Part shown: piece after piece, positions 29,367-40,962 of the stretch
Layout of the letters: each line of letters starts with the position of its first letter
Numbering within the stretch: the stretch's first letter is position 1
DNA from: Propionibacterium sp. oral taxon 192 str. F0372
GTDB taxonomy: Bacteria; Actinomycetota; Actinomycetes; Propionibacteriales; Propionibacteriaceae
DNA: 64,000 nucleotides
Assembly: GCF_000413315.1 (NCBI RefSeq)
Contig: NZ_KE340297.1
Coordinates: 2,054,581 to 2,118,580 of the forward strand
Reading direction: 5' to 3'
Notes under the pieces: generated by a model
Database searches by the model: none
Told to the model about the DNA's origin: nothing
What the model saw: the letters and a program-made list of their open reading frames with translations, nothing else
Position numbers and translations under genes: made by a program

Positions 29367-30226
29367 GGTGGTCCCGGCTGCAGGCGATTGCCGTTGAGTC
29401 ATTGCAGCGTTCCGGAATTGCGGCGCCGTCAGCGGATGCTCGCTGGCTTGCCCAGCATCTGCTGGGGGTCGACCAAATCGGCCTGCTCACCGCAGCCGAT
29501 CCCTCGCCCGAGCAGATCGAGGCCTACGCCGCTCTGGTAGCCCGGCGTGCAGCCCACGAACCGCTGCAGCACATCGTGGGATGGGCGCCCTTCCGGGGAC
29601 TGCGGATCGCGGTGGGGCCGGGAGTTTTCGTGCCACGTCCGGAGACCGAATCGGTGGCCCAGACCGCCATTGAGATACTGCGGGAAATGACTCCGCAACA
29701 CCCGGATGGGTTGCGATGGGTGGAATTGTGCGCCGGAACCGGCGCGATCACTGCCTCGGTGCTCTTGGAAGTTCCCCGAGTCCGGGGATGGGCCGTGGAA
29801 AAGCATGAGGCCGCTTGTGCTTGGACCCGGCGCAATCTGGCAGGCACGGGAGCTGTCGTTGTGTGCCAGGACATGGCCGATGCGCTAGGGGATTTGGATG
29901 GGAGCGTTGATGTGGTGGTAGCCAATCCGCCCTACATTCCCTGGTGTGATCTCGAACATCTGCCCGAGGAGGTTGTCGCGTATGATCCGCACACCGCCTT
30001 GTTTGCCGATGACGACGGATGTGCGGACATCGCTATGGTTATCGCTACCGCAGCACGGTTACTTCGCGCCGGAGGGGCAGTCGTCATTGAGCACGGCGAT
30101 GACCAGCAGCAAAGGGTGCTCAGGATGCTCGGAGCCGCCGACTTTGAGGAACCGGCCGGACACCGGGATCTGGCAGGACGGCCTCGGCACGTCAGCGCAC
30201 GTCGCGTGCCAGTATTGGGGGGATGA
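29363..30226 (+). CDS. prmC: Release factor glutamine N5-methyltransferase
   Basis: SAM-dependent methyltransferase (287 aa) that modifies the GGQ glutamine of release factors. N-terminal helical domain to about residue 80, PRPETE motif, SAM-binding [14 protein letters not shown] and the catalytic NPPYIPW. Starts with GTG overlapping the prfA stop; its stop overlaps the next start. Confidence 0.95.
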   Translation: MRWSRLQAIAVESLQRSGIAAPSADARWLAQHLLGVDQIGLLTAADPSPEQIEAYAALVARRAAHEPLQHIVGWAPFRGLRIAVGPGVFVPRPETESVAQTAIEILREMTPQHPDGLRWVELCAGTGAITASVLLEVPRVRGWAVEKHEAACAWTRRNLAGTGAVVVCQDMADALGDLDGSVDVVVANPPYIPWCDLEHLPEEVVAYDPHTALFADDDGCADIAMVIATAARLLRAGGAVVIEHGDDQQQRVLRMLGAADFEEPAGHRDLAGRPRHVSARRVPVLGG

Positions 30227-31059
30227 GCGTGGCAGCAGAACACCGGTGGCGTCGCTATGATTTGGCGACCCAGTACGAAGATGGCCTGGAAGCCGCAGTA
30301 CAAGCCATCACAGCGGGGGAACTCGTCGTGCTGCCCACCGACACGGTCTACGGGATCGGTGCCAATGCCAACGATCCGCGAGCCATCCAGGCCCTGTTGG
30401 ACGCGAAACACCGGGGCAAAGATATGCCGCCGCCGGTGTTGATTGCTGAACCCGCCATGCTGCGAGCACTGGTCAGCGAGGTTACCCCCAAGGTGCTGCG
30501 GACCATTGAAGCGCACTGGCCCGGGGCACTGACCCTCATAATGAAGGCCCAGCCCGATCTGCGGATGGATCTGGGGCAGGCCAACGGCACCATCGCGGTC
30601 CGGGTCCCGGCCCAGGAACAGACCCGGGCACTGCTGAGGCGCACCGGTGCGCTGGCGGTGTCCTCGGCGAATATCTCCGGTCAGCCACCAGCCACAACGG
30701 TCGATGATGCGATCATCCAGTTGGGTGATTCGGTCACCGTCTACCTTGATGCGGGCCCAGCCCCTGGACCGGTTGCTTCAACAATCGTCGACTTGGCTAC
30801 CACGAGAATCGGTCGCATCGTGCGTGCCGGGGTGATCTCCCACCAAGACCTGCGCATTCACCTGCCCGGTTTGGTGGATGCTCCTGTTCCGGGCCACGAA
30901 GCCCCCGCATCCGGTGACGGTTCCGCCGTAGGCGCCGGGAACGCCGACGACGAGGACATACCTTCAGCCCCGCAGGAAACCGAGGCCTCGTCGCCGAATG
31001 TCACTGCAACGGGCGGGGATGCAGAGGGCGGAAAATTTCCGAACACCCCCGGGGCGTGA
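30223..31059 (+). CDS. tsaC: L-threonylcarbamoyladenylate synthase (Sua5/YciO/YrdC)
   Basis: Makes threonylcarbamoyl-AMP from threonine, bicarbonate and ATP for t6A modification of tRNAs. Residues 1-215 form the YrdC domain with LPTDTVYGIGANA, KHRGKDMPPPVLI and SSANISGQPPATT. Beyond it the last ~60 residues are an acidic, Ala/Gly/Ser/Pro-rich tail of low complexity, not seen in the short E. coli enzyme and not the Sua5 second domain. Confidence 0.95.
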   Translation: MSVAAEHRWRRYDLATQYEDGLEAAVQAITAGELVVLPTDTVYGIGANANDPRAIQALLDAKHRGKDMPPPVLIAEPAMLRALVSEVTPKVLRTIEAHWPGALTLIMKAQPDLRMDLGQANGTIAVRVPAQEQTRALLRRTGALAVSSANISGQPPATTVDDAIIQLGDSVTVYLDAGPAPGPVASTIVDLATTRIGRIVRAGVISHQDLRIHLPGLVDAPVPGHEAPASGDGSAVGAGNADDEDIPSAPQETEASSPNVTATGGDAEGGKFPNTPGA

Positions 31060-31063
31060 ATCG

Positions 31064-32185
31064 ATGAGGGAGTATTTCCTGGTCATGCTGGTTGCCGCGA
31101 CGGCGACCCACTTGCTGTGTGGGGTGATGCGCCGGGTGGCGATCCGTTACGGGGTACAGGCCTTGATCCGGGAACGCGATGTGCACACCAGACCGACGCC
31201 CTATCTAGGTGGGGTGGCCATGTTCTTCGGGGTTGCCTGTGCCTTCTTACTCGCATCGAATATGCCTTTCCTTGGCCGTCATGACGTGGTCACCAAGGAT
31301 TCCGGGGGAGTACTGCTGGCCGCTGGGGTGATTTGCGTGGTCGGTGTGCTAGACGACGTGCTGGATCTGTCGGCCATCGCAAAGATCGCTGGACAGGTGC
31401 TGGCCGCGGGGATTGCCGTCATCAACGGGGTCCGGATGTACTGGGTATCCCTGCCAGAGCGCACCATTGCTCTAGACCAGGCCACCTCGATCCTCATCAC
31501 TGTCTTTTTTATCTTTGTGTGCGTGAATGCCATCAACTTGGTCGATGGGCTGGACGGCTTGGCTGCGGGGGTGGTCGCCGTGGGGGCGTCGGCGATGTTC
31601 ATCTACACCTATGTCTTGGCCCGGGAGGAGAACTTGGTCGTCGCGACCACTGCATCGCTGGTGTCGGCGACCACCGTGGGAGTGTGTCTCGGTTTCCTGC
31701 CGCACAACTTCCACCGGGCCCGGATGTTTATGGGCGATGCCGGGTCGATGGTGCTGGGGCTGCTGCTCGCCTGTTCATCATTGTCGTTCACCGGTCAGAT
31801 GGATTCCACGGTCATCAACGCCGCCCGAGCCGGGTTGATGCCTGCTTGGCTACCGCTCATCCTGCCTTTCGCGATCATGGCGGTACCACTGTTCGACCTG
31901 GTCTCTTCCTATGTGCGACGTACATGGAACGGCAAGTGGTGGTTCGTTCCCGACAAACAGCACCTGCACCACAGGCTGGTGCGTCTCGGGCACTCCATGA
32001 TTACCGCGGTGCTCATCATGTACCTATGGACGGCAGTCTTTGCCTACGGGACGATCGCCTTGGCATTGGCTCCGTTGCAGGTCGCGCTTGTTGGCATCCT
32101 GACGGGCGTTGTTGCAGCAACTCTGGTAACCCTGTGGCCTGCTCGCCGACGAGCCCGGAAGGTCGATTCGGATGCTTTCGCCTGA
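31064..32185 (+). CDS. wecA: Undecaprenyl-phosphate N-acetylglucosaminyl-1-phosphate transferase
   Basis: 373-aa membrane enzyme of the MraY/WecA family that starts cell-wall polymer synthesis; in mycobacteria this is the first step of the arabinogalactan linker. Motifs: TRPTPYLGG, DDVLDLSAIAK (Mg-binding DD), NLVDGLDGLA, MFMGDAGSMVLG and the HLHHRL motif near 300. About eleven membrane helices. I take ATG 31064, 4 bases after the tsaC stop, where the first helix begins. Same place (tsaC-wecA-atp) as in mycobacteria. Confidence 0.93.
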   Translation: MREYFLVMLVAATATHLLCGVMRRVAIRYGVQALIRERDVHTRPTPYLGGVAMFFGVACAFLLASNMPFLGRHDVVTKDSGGVLLAAGVICVVGVLDDVLDLSAIAKIAGQVLAAGIAVINGVRMYWVSLPERTIALDQATSILITVFFIFVCVNAINLVDGLDGLAAGVVAVGASAMFIYTYVLAREENLVVATTASLVSATTVGVCLGFLPHNFHRARMFMGDAGSMVLGLLLACSSLSFTGQMDSTVINAARAGLMPAWLPLILPFAIMAVPLFDLVSSYVRRTWNGKWWFVPDKQHLHHRLVRLGHSMITAVLIMYLWTAVFAYGTIALALAPLQVALVGILTGVVAATLVTLWPARRRARKVDSDAFA

Positions 32186-32239
32186 TGGCCTAGTATCCCT
32201 CGTGGCTGCATTGACCGGGTGGAGAACGAGGAGGTTCGC

Positions 32240-32680
32240 ATGACACAAGATGTCACGACGGTCTCCTGGACGGCTGCCGCCGTGGCAGGCCCTCTCGTTG
32301 CTGGAGCTGGGTGCATCGCTTGGATCGTCGCAGGAACTGAGACTGCGGTATCAGTGTTGGTCGGTGGGGCGGCGGTGTTGGCCTTCTTCGCATCTGGGGT
32401 TCTCGTGCAGCGGTTGTGCATGGCCATGGGTGATGCCCGTGGGCTCCTGCTAAATGTGGCTGGGTACCTGCTGCGTCTGTGTGTGTTGTGGGCGGTTGGC
32501 ACTGCACTCGCCACTCATCCCATCATCGGTCAGAATGCCTCGCCCACTCTGCTGGGCGTGGGAGCTCTTGTGGGGGTCAGTGGGTGGGTTGCAGGGATGC
32601 TTTTCGGTCATTCCCGTGAGAAAATTCCCGTCTACGACCCTCAGTACACCGCACCAAAGCCGAAGGGGTGGGAATCGTGA
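32240..32680 (+). CDS. AtpI-like small membrane protein of the ATP synthase operon
   Basis: 146-aa protein with four hydrophobic segments (about 15-35, 40-60, 72-95 and 105-125) and a short polar tail with YDPQYTAPKPKGWES. AGGAGG lies 5 bases before ATG 32240. It corresponds in position and topology to the Rv1303-type protein before mycobacterial atpB and to AtpI, which is thought to help c-ring assembly. Family assignment rests mostly on context. Overlaps the next gene by GTGA. Confidence 0.75.
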   Translation: MTQDVTTVSWTAAAVAGPLVAGAGCIAWIVAGTETAVSVLVGGAAVLAFFASGVLVQRLCMAMGDARGLLLNVAGYLLRLCVLWAVGTALATHPIIGQNASPTLLGVGALVGVSGWVAGMLFGHSREKIPVYDPQYTAPKPKGWES

Positions 32681-32910
32681 GCCTGCGTGCAGACATCGGC
32701 GACGCCCGTCGCACCGCGGTCGAAGCATCCGGTCATGACCAAGGCATGCGCATTGTCTCCTACCTGCTGGCAGGCATGGTCTGCTACGGCGGGTTGGGGT
32801 GGGGCGTTGACCACTTCTTGGGAACCAGGGTGGGGGTCATGGTAGGGCTGCTGTTCGGAACGGCGGTGTCGATCTGGATGATCATCAAGAGATATGGACG
32901 TGCAGCATGA
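32677..32910 (+). CDS. AtpZ/AtpI-family two-helix membrane protein
   Basis: 77-aa protein with two membrane helices (about 28-47 and 52-70) and the GWGVDHFLGTRVGVMVGLLFG segment typical of the AtpZ/AtpI family (F0F1-ATPase subunit, putative). Starts at GTG in the previous stop and overlaps atpB by 4 bases. Confidence 0.8.
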   Translation: MSLRADIGDARRTAVEASGHDQGMRIVSYLLAGMVCYGGLGWGVDHFLGTRVGVMVGLLFGTAVSIWMIIKRYGRAA

Positions 32911-33677
32911 TCCCCATGGAGGGCGGTTACACTAATCCAGGAGTCGAGGATTTCCACTTCGAGCCACTGTGGGGCACCGCATGGGTGACCAAGCCACTGC
33001 TCCAGCTGGTAATAGCTGCGATCCTCGTCATCGTGGTCTGGTGCGTGGTATCGCGCAAACTGCGCACGGTGCCCTCGAAATCCCAGTTCCTGTTCGAGCA
33101 GGTCTACGACTTCATTCGCAGTTCGGTCGGTCGTGACGTGCTGGGCCCAGGGTTCCGCCCCTACCTTGGTGTGCTGGTCGGCTTGTTCACCTTCGTACTG
33201 TTCAACAACTGGTTCGGGGAATTTTTCTTGTTCATGTTCCCGACCTTCTCCAAGATCGGTTTCGTGTGGGGCATGGTCGGGTTCGTCTATCTGCTCTATA
33301 TTTTTGCCGGGTTCCGGACCCACGGCATTGGCTACCTTCGCAAGTCGCTGATCCCCGAAGGGGTTCCTTGGTGCCTGTGGGTGATCATCATCCCCATTGA
33401 GTTCCTGTCGAATTTCGTCACCCGGCCGCTCACCCTCGCCGTGCGGCTGTTTGCCAATATGTTCGCCGGGCACCTGACGGTGGTCGTATTCGTCGTCGGT
33501 GGCACCTACCTGCTTACCTATGCCAACAACCTGTTCTACAACGTCGGCGGGGGTTTGTCCCTGGTGTTCGGCGTCGTCATGATGGGATTTGAGCTGTTCA
33601 TCGGATTTCTCCAAGCCTACATCTTTACGATTCTGGTGGCCCAGTACATCTCCAGCTCGATCAGTGAATCGCACTGA
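32907..33677 (+). CDS. atpB: ATP synthase subunit a
   Basis: F0 membrane subunit (256 aa) that forms the proton half-channels. The essential Arg lies in RPLTLAVRLFANMFAGHL (near residue 180), with further helices ending FELFIGFLQAYIFTIL. Its start overlaps the preceding gene (ATGA). The synthase operon order is a-c-b-delta-alpha-gamma-beta-epsilon. Confidence 0.97.
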   Translation: MIPMEGGYTNPGVEDFHFEPLWGTAWVTKPLLQLVIAAILVIVVWCVVSRKLRTVPSKSQFLFEQVYDFIRSSVGRDVLGPGFRPYLGVLVGLFTFVLFNNWFGEFFLFMFPTFSKIGFVWGMVGFVYLLYIFAGFRTHGIGYLRKSLIPEGVPWCLWVIIIPIEFLSNFVTRPLTLAVRLFANMFAGHLTVVVFVVGGTYLLTYANNLFYNVGGGLSLVFGVVMMGFELFIGFLQAYIFTILVAQYISSSISESH

Positions 33678-33714
33678 CCGGACCGAACTTCACGACAAAT
33701 CGGAAGGAAACGCA

Positions 33715-33933
33715 ATGACTCCCATGGAACTGACCGGTAACCTGACCGTCCTCGGTTACGCCTTGGCGACCCTCGGCCCGGCATTGGGCGTTGCCTGGAT
33801 CTTCGCCTCGGTGATCAACGGCACCGCACGTCAGCCGGAGGCCCGTGGCGCGATGATGAGCACCGCCTACATTGGCTTTGCCGTCGTCGAGGCCTTGGCC
33901 ATTCTGGGCTTCGTGCTGGCCTTCATCCGCTGA
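33715..33933 (+). CDS. atpE: ATP synthase subunit c
   Basis: 72-aa hairpin protein of the c-ring. Loop ARQPEARG is intact and the ion-binding Glu is in VVEALAILGFVLAF. Helix 1 (LGPALGVAWIFASVINGT) lacks the Gln of sodium-type rings, so a proton-driven enzyme is expected. AAGGA precedes ATG 33715. Confidence 0.97.
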   Translation: MTPMELTGNLTVLGYALATLGPALGVAWIFASVINGTARQPEARGAMMSTAYIGFAVVEALAILGFVLAFIR

Positions 33934-33947
33934 GCGGGGACGCGACC

Positions 33948-34490
33948 ATGATCCCACTGGAGACCGGCAACCCGCTTCTGCCCGAGCACCTCAGCGAACT
34001 CGTCGCGGGTCTGGTGCTTGCCGTGCTGGTCGTCGTGTTCATCAGCAAGGTGGTCGTGCCGCGCTTCGAGCAGATGTACGAGCAGCGGACCGCCGAGATC
34101 GAGGGTGGCATTAACCGGGCCCAGGCCGTGCAGGCCGAAGCGGTGGCTGCGCGACAGCAGTACCAGGAACGCTTGGAGGCCTCGGCCGTTGAGACCGCGA
34201 AGATCCGCGAGGATGCCCACGCGAAGTCCGCCGAGATCATCACACGCGCCCAGGAAGAGGCGCAGGCCCGGGCAGCAACCATTCGGGAACAGACGCTGGC
34301 GCACATCCAGGTCGAGCGTGATCAGGCCTATTCGGAGCTCAAGACCCAGATCGGCACGCTGGCGACCGATCTCGCCGAGAAGATCCTTGGTGAATCACTT
34401 GACGATCCCGAGAAGATTAATCGCAGCGTCGACCGGTTTTTGGCCGAACTCGAGGCGATCCCCTCTCGCGGGGCGGTGCAGGGGAATTGA
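33948..34490 (+). CDS. atpF: ATP synthase subunit b
   Basis: Peripheral-stalk subunit, 180 aa: one N-terminal helix (about 20-42), then a long amphipathic coiled coil rich in Glu, Gln and Ala. Its stop overlaps the atpH start by one base (TGATG). Confidence 0.96.
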   Translation: MIPLETGNPLLPEHLSELVAGLVLAVLVVVFISKVVVPRFEQMYEQRTAEIEGGINRAQAVQAEAVAARQQYQERLEASAVETAKIREDAHAKSAEIITRAQEEAQARAATIREQTLAHIQVERDQAYSELKTQIGTLATDLAEKILGESLDDPEKINRSVDRFLAELEAIPSRGAVQGN

Positions 34491-35260
34491 TGACGACCAC
34501 TCGACACATGCGCACCCTTGACGGGGGAGTTGACGGGCTGTCACTGACGGACACCGAGATCAACGCTCTCCAGGTGGTCTGTCACGAGTTGTCGGTCAAC
34601 CCGAGGTTGAGGATCACCCTTGCTGACGGTTCCATCCCGCCCGAACGGCGTTCCGAGCTGGCGAGAGACCTCGTCGGACAGCGCTTGGGGGATCGTGTCG
34701 GCCAGGTTTTGGGGATGGTTGCCGCGATGGCGACCGATGCGCAGGACCTTGAGTTCCAGATGGGCCGGCAAGCGGATCGTGCCGTTCTGCGCTCGGCCCA
34801 GGACCTCGGTAAGGTGCGTGAGGAGCTGTCCGGGATCATAGCCAGCTTGCTGGCTGATCCGGAACTCGCATCCACGCTCACCGATCCCTCCCTCGACCTT
34901 GCCGCACGCCAGCAGCTGGCTGCCAATCTGCTGGAGGGGCGGGCCTGCCCAGCGACTGCGATCTTGGTCAAGCGGGCTGTCACGGGACGACGACTCGTCG
35001 AGCGTTTAGTGGAACTCACTGAGTTGACCTCCGAGGTGGTGGGACATCAACTGGCCCGTGTCACGGCAGCGGCCCCGTTGACCGCCGAGCAGCGTGCCCG
35101 GTTGATGACCGAGCTCGACAGGATTTTCGCAGTCAAGGTCGACCTTCACGTGGACGTCGACCCGCGGGTCCTGGGGGGCCTGCACGTGCGCGTCGGCGGG
35201 GAGATCATCGACGGCACCATCCGTACCCGACTTGACAAAGCGCGACGCCTCATCGGCTGA
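34490..35260 (+). CDS. atpH: ATP synthase subunit delta
   Basis: 256-aa OSCP subunit connecting F1 to the b stalk. The C-terminal motif GGLHVRVGGEIIDGTIRTRLDKARRLIG is diagnostic. It is not the b-delta fusion found in mycobacteria. The ATG 34490 has AGGGGA 4 bases upstream; an immediately preceding TTG (34487) is an alternative. Confidence 0.95.
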   Translation: MTTTRHMRTLDGGVDGLSLTDTEINALQVVCHELSVNPRLRITLADGSIPPERRSELARDLVGQRLGDRVGQVLGMVAAMATDAQDLEFQMGRQADRAVLRSAQDLGKVREELSGIIASLLADPELASTLTDPSLDLAARQQLAANLLEGRACPATAILVKRAVTGRRLVERLVELTELTSEVVGHQLARVTAAAPLTAEQRARLMTELDRIFAVKVDLHVDVDPRVLGGLHVRVGGEIIDGTIRTRLDKARRLIG

Positions 35261-35308
35261 CGCATCACACACGGCCCCGACGGGCTGACGAACAGAATTG
35301 GAGATCTC

Positions 35309-36940
35309 ATGGCGGAACAGATGATTCGCCCCGACGAGATTCGTGATGCTCTGGCATCCTTCGTCCAGGGCTATGCCCCGCAGGCGAGCGCTCGTGAAGA
35401 GGTGGGCACGGTCATTACCTCGGGTGACGGCATCGCCCGGGTCGACGGGTTGCCGTCGGCGATGGCCAATGAGTTGCTCATGTTTTCCAACGGGACGATG
35501 GGCATCGCGCTCAATCTGGAGGAGCGCGAGATCGGTGCGGTCGTCCTCGGGGAATCCGAGGGTATCGACGAAGGCTCGGTTGTGCGGGCCACCGGTGACA
35601 TTCTGTCGGTTCCGGTGGGAGACGGCTTCTTGGGCCGGGTTGTTGATGCCATGGGCAATCCGATTGATGGCAAAGGGCCGGTCCCCAGTTCGGAGCGCCG
35701 GGCCCTGGAAATCCAAGCGGCCGGTGTCATGTATCGCCAAGAGGTCCGCGAGCCGCTGATGACCGGTCTCAAGGCGGTCGACGCGATGACCCCGATCGGG
35801 CGGGGCCAGCGCCAGTTGATCATCGGCGACCGCAAAACCGGCAAGACGGCCATCGCGGTGGATACTATCCTCAATCAGAAGGCCAATTGGGACAGCGGCG
35901 ATCCGGAGAAGCAGGTCATCTGCATCTATGTTGCCGTGGGACAGAAGAACTCGACGGTCGCCGAGGTACACGAGATCTTAGCGAAAGCCGGGGCGATGGA
36001 TTACACGGTCATCGTCAACTCTCCGGCTTCGGATCCCGCCGGTTACAAGTACATAGCCCCCTACGCAGGTGCCGCATTGGGCCAGCACTGGATGTACCGG
36101 GGCCGCCACGTGTTGATCGTCTTTGATGACCTGACCAAGCAGGCGGAGGCCTACCGGGCGATGTCGTTGCTGTTACGTCGGCCGCCGGGTCGTGAGGCGT
36201 ACCCCGGTGATGTCTTCTACCTCCATTCACGTCTGCTGGAGCGCTGCGCCAAACTTTCCGATGATCTGGGCGGGGGGTCGATGACAGGCCTGCCGATCGT
36301 CGAGACCAAGGCGAATGACGTCTCGGCCTACATTCCGACCAATGTCATCTCGATCACCGATGGGCAGATCTTCCTCCAATCGGACCTATTCAATGCCAAT
36401 CAGCGTCCCGCGATCGACGTTGGCATCTCGGTGTCGCGCGTGGGCGGTGCGGCGCAGACGAAGGCCATGAAGAAGGTCTCCGGCACGCTGAAGATCTCGC
36501 TAGCCCAGTACCGTGATATGGAGGCCTTCGCGATGTTTGCCTCCGACTTAGATGAGGCATCCAAGAACCAGCTGGAGCGGGGTGCGCGCCTGATGGAGTT
36601 ACTCAAACAGCCCCAGTACTCGCCGGTACCCATGGCCACCCAGGTGCTGTCCATCTGGGCAGGCACCACCGGGCGCATCGACAAGGTTCCGGTGGAAGAG
36701 GTCCAGCGATTCATCGACGGGTGGATCGAGACTGTCGCTTCCGAGAGCTCCCTGCTCACTGAGATCGAGTCCTCCGGTCAGTTCAGTGACGAAGCGGAGT
36801 CGGCCGCTGACGAGATCCTCACCAAGTACAAGGCGGCTTATCGTACCCTTGACGGGAAGCTGTTGTCCCAACTGGGTATCGACGAGGTGGGCGACGATGA
36901 CATCCACCAGCAGAAGATCGTCAAGGGAAACCGAGGTTGA
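35309..36940 (+). CDS. atpA: ATP synthase subunit alpha
   Basis: 543-aa non-catalytic nucleotide-binding subunit of F1. Walker [10 protein letters not shown] (near residue 172), [14 protein letters not shown], and the signature region [17 protein letters not shown] are intact; the C-terminal ~35 residues are the usual actinobacterial extension. GGAGATCTC precedes the ATG. Confidence 0.98.
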   Translation: MAEQMIRPDEIRDALASFVQGYAPQASAREEVGTVITSGDGIARVDGLPSAMANELLMFSNGTMGIALNLEEREIGAVVLGESEGIDEGSVVRATGDILSVPVGDGFLGRVVDAMGNPIDGKGPVPSSERRALEIQAAGVMYRQEVREPLMTGLKAVDAMTPIGRGQRQLIIGDRKTGKTAIAVDTILNQKANWDSGDPEKQVICIYVAVGQKNSTVAEVHEILAKAGAMDYTVIVNSPASDPAGYKYIAPYAGAALGQHWMYRGRHVLIVFDDLTKQAEAYRAMSLLLRRPPGREAYPGDVFYLHSRLLERCAKLSDDLGGGSMTGLPIVETKANDVSAYIPTNVISITDGQIFLQSDLFNANQRPAIDVGISVSRVGGAAQTKAMKKVSGTLKISLAQYRDMEAFAMFASDLDEASKNQLERGARLMELLKQPQYSPVPMATQVLSIWAGTTGRIDKVPVEEVQRFIDGWIETVASESSLLTEIESSGQFSDEAESAADEILTKYKAAYRTLDGKLLSQLGIDEVGDDDIHQQKIVKGNRG

Positions 36941-36943
36941 CCG

Positions 36944-39314
<2,371 letters not shown>

Positions 39315-39315
39315 G

Positions 39316-39750
39316 ATGGCCTCCGAAGCCTGTCTCGAAGTGCGATTCATCGCCAACGATGGGGTTGTATGGGAGGGACGAGCTTCCAGCGTATTGGTCC
39401 GCACCACCGAGGGTGATCTTGGGGTGTGGCCGGGGCACGTGCCCTTCATGGCTGCTCTAGTGCCGCACGGTGCCGAGGTAGTGGATGAAGATGGGGACCG
39501 GGTGGTCGTAGCCGTGGATTCCGGGTTCATTTCGGTGGTGGACAACCATGTCTCGGTGCTGTCGGTCTACGGACAACTCGCCCGTGATGTGTCGGTGGAA
39601 CAGGCAAGGATAGAGTTGGCTGCATTGCACGACGCAGTTCAGGCTGCCGAGGCCTCTGACGCCGAAGTCAGGGCCTATCGTCGCTATGAATCCCAAGTAA
39701 AGGCTGCCAACAAGTACAACGAGTTGATCAAGTCACCGACGCGCCATTGA
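39316..39750 (+). CDS. atpC: ATP synthase subunit epsilon
   Basis: 144-aa subunit with the N-terminal beta-sandwich (LEVRFIANDGVVWEGRASSV, GDLGVWPGHVPFMAAL) and a C-terminal helical part. AAAGGG lies 8 bases before ATG 39316. Last gene of the synthase set. Confidence 0.96.
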   Translation: MASEACLEVRFIANDGVVWEGRASSVLVRTTEGDLGVWPGHVPFMAALVPHGAEVVDEDGDRVVVAVDSGFISVVDNHVSVLSVYGQLARDVSVEQARIELAALHDAVQAAEASDAEVRAYRRYESQVKAANKYNELIKSPTRH

Positions 39751-39759
39751 ATAACGCGC

Positions 39760-39775
39760 TAGCCTCATGTATGTG
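39760..39775 (+). promoter_or_regulatory. -10 box and leaderless start of the DUF2550 gene
   Basis: TAGCCT (39760-39765), 7 bases, then GTG 39773, which is in frame with the DUF2550 protein. The ATG at 39767 would lie inside the promoter spacer. Confidence 0.4.
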
Positions 39776-40219
39776 GGGTTTCCGGCAGTGATGGGCGAGA
39801 TTCTGCCGATCATGGTCGGGTTGCTCGGCGTCTACCTACTCGTGTTGGTGGGCCGTCGACTGTGGCTGACCGTGAGCGGGGGTCTGGTCGACTGCGCCCT
39901 ACGCCGTGACGACGGTCGCTGGCACCCCGGACTGGCCCGCTACCGTTCGGATCGGTTCGAGTGGTTCGGCAGGTGGGGGCTGCTGCCTCGTCCAGCGTTA
40001 GTCCTACGTCGGCGTGGTGCCAAGGTGAGCGAGTGGCGGGATTCCACTGACGAGGAGTCGAGGCAGGGCTATGCCTTTTCCAAGGTGCTGGTCTTGGTAC
40101 GCTCGGATCTTCCCGAGGTGCGCTGGTCGTTGGCGATGAATGCTGGTTCGGCCACCGGACTGGTCAGTTGGTTGGAGGCAGCGCCGCCCGGTGGAGTCGC
40201 CTACCGGCCGGATCTGTGA
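39773..40219 (+). CDS. DUF2550 family membrane-anchored protein
   Basis: About 148 aa: one N-terminal helix (IMVGLLGVYLLVLVGRRLWL) and a soluble domain with RWHPGLARYRSDRFEWFGRWGLLPRPALVLRR, characteristic of DUF2550. In mycobacteria a homologue follows atpC in the same position. Function unknown. The start may be GTG 39773 or ATG 39767. Confidence 0.85.
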   Translation: MGFPAVMGEILPIMVGLLGVYLLVLVGRRLWLTVSGGLVDCALRRDDGRWHPGLARYRSDRFEWFGRWGLLPRPALVLRRRGAKVSEWRDSTDEESRQGYAFSKVLVLVRSDLPEVRWSLAMNAGSATGLVSWLEAAPPGGVAYRPDL

Positions 40220-40261
40220 TTAGTGGACGCTACGCGTGGCCCTGGTCGGTGGCTGCCCGAT

Positions 40262-40299
40262 CACTAGCACCCGTGGGCCGACCGCCACGGGCGCTAGTG
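40262..40299. terminator. Bidirectional terminator after the atp/DUF2550 operon
   Basis: CACTAGC (40262-40268) plus CCCGTGG (40270-40276) pair with CCACGGG (40285-40291) plus GCTAGTG (40293-40299), with one internal mismatch and an 8-base loop. It separates the convergent DUF2550 and adenosyltransferase genes. Confidence 0.7.
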
Positions 40300-40310
40300 C
40301 CGGAAACGAA

Positions 40311-40928
40311 TCAGACGTTGGGATTGCGTTCCCCACCAGGGATCCACAAAATCTCATCGACCCCGTCGATGACACCTGCGTGCCGGGCCATGATGAAGAA
40401 GAGATCGGAGAGCCGGTTGAGATAGGTGATCGCAAGTTTCGAGACTCCACCCTCAACCCGCTGTTCGTCGGTATCCAGCCCGAATGCTTCTGCTGCCACC
40501 CAGGCCGCACGTTCAGCACGTCGTGCCATGGTGCGCAGTAGGTGAAACTGAGCGGCTGCAGGGGAGCCCCCGGGTAAGATGAATGACTTCAGATTCGGCA
40601 GGTCCGTTCCGAAGCGATCGCACCAGCTTTCCAGCCGGTCGATTGAGGGCTGGACAACCCGCAGCGGCTCCCATTCCGGTGCTGCGACCACGGGATTAGA
40701 CAGATCGGCACCGACGTCGAATAGCTCGTTTTGGATGAGTCCCAACACATCACGTCGTTCCTCGTCGAGTCGGTGGGTGGCCAACAGGAATCCGATGGCA
40801 GAATTGAGTTCGTCGACTGAGCCGTAGGCATCGACCCTGGGATCTGTCTTGGTGGTGAGCGAATTGTCCGACAGCCGGGTGTTTCCGCCGTCGCCGGTGC
40901 GGGTGTAGATGCGTGTGAGGTTGACCAT
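40311..40928 (-). CDS. Cob(I)alamin adenosyltransferase, PduO type
   Basis: Transfers adenosyl from ATP to cob(I)alamin; 205 aa. The N-terminal ATP loop TRIYTRTGDGGNTRL, RRAERAAWVAA and NRLSDLFFIMAR are PduO-type signatures. It would make the cofactor of methylmalonyl-CoA mutase, which fits the methylmalonyl-CoA epimerase at 46.3 kb. A TAGTCT box (40935-40940, minus strand) 6 bases before the ATG suggests a leaderless mRNA. Confidence 0.92.
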   Translation of the reverse strand: MVNLTRIYTRTGDGGNTRLSDNSLTTKTDPRVDAYGSVDELNSAIGFLLATHRLDEERRDVLGLIQNELFDVGADLSNPVVAAPEWEPLRVVQPSIDRLESWCDRFGTDLPNLKSFILPGGSPAAAQFHLLRTMARRAERAAWVAAEAFGLDTDEQRVEGGVSKLAITYLNRLSDLFFIMARHAGVIDGVDEILWIPGGERNPNV

Positions 40929-40934
40929 GGAACC

Positions 40935-40940
40935 AGACTA
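40935..40940 (-). promoter_or_regulatory. -10 box of the adenosyltransferase gene
   Basis: TAGTCT on the minus strand, 6 bases before the ATG at 40928. It lies in the 34-base gap to the divergent cyclophilin gene. Confidence 0.4.
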
Positions 40941-40962
40941 CGCAGTGAGCGGGAGGGCTTCG

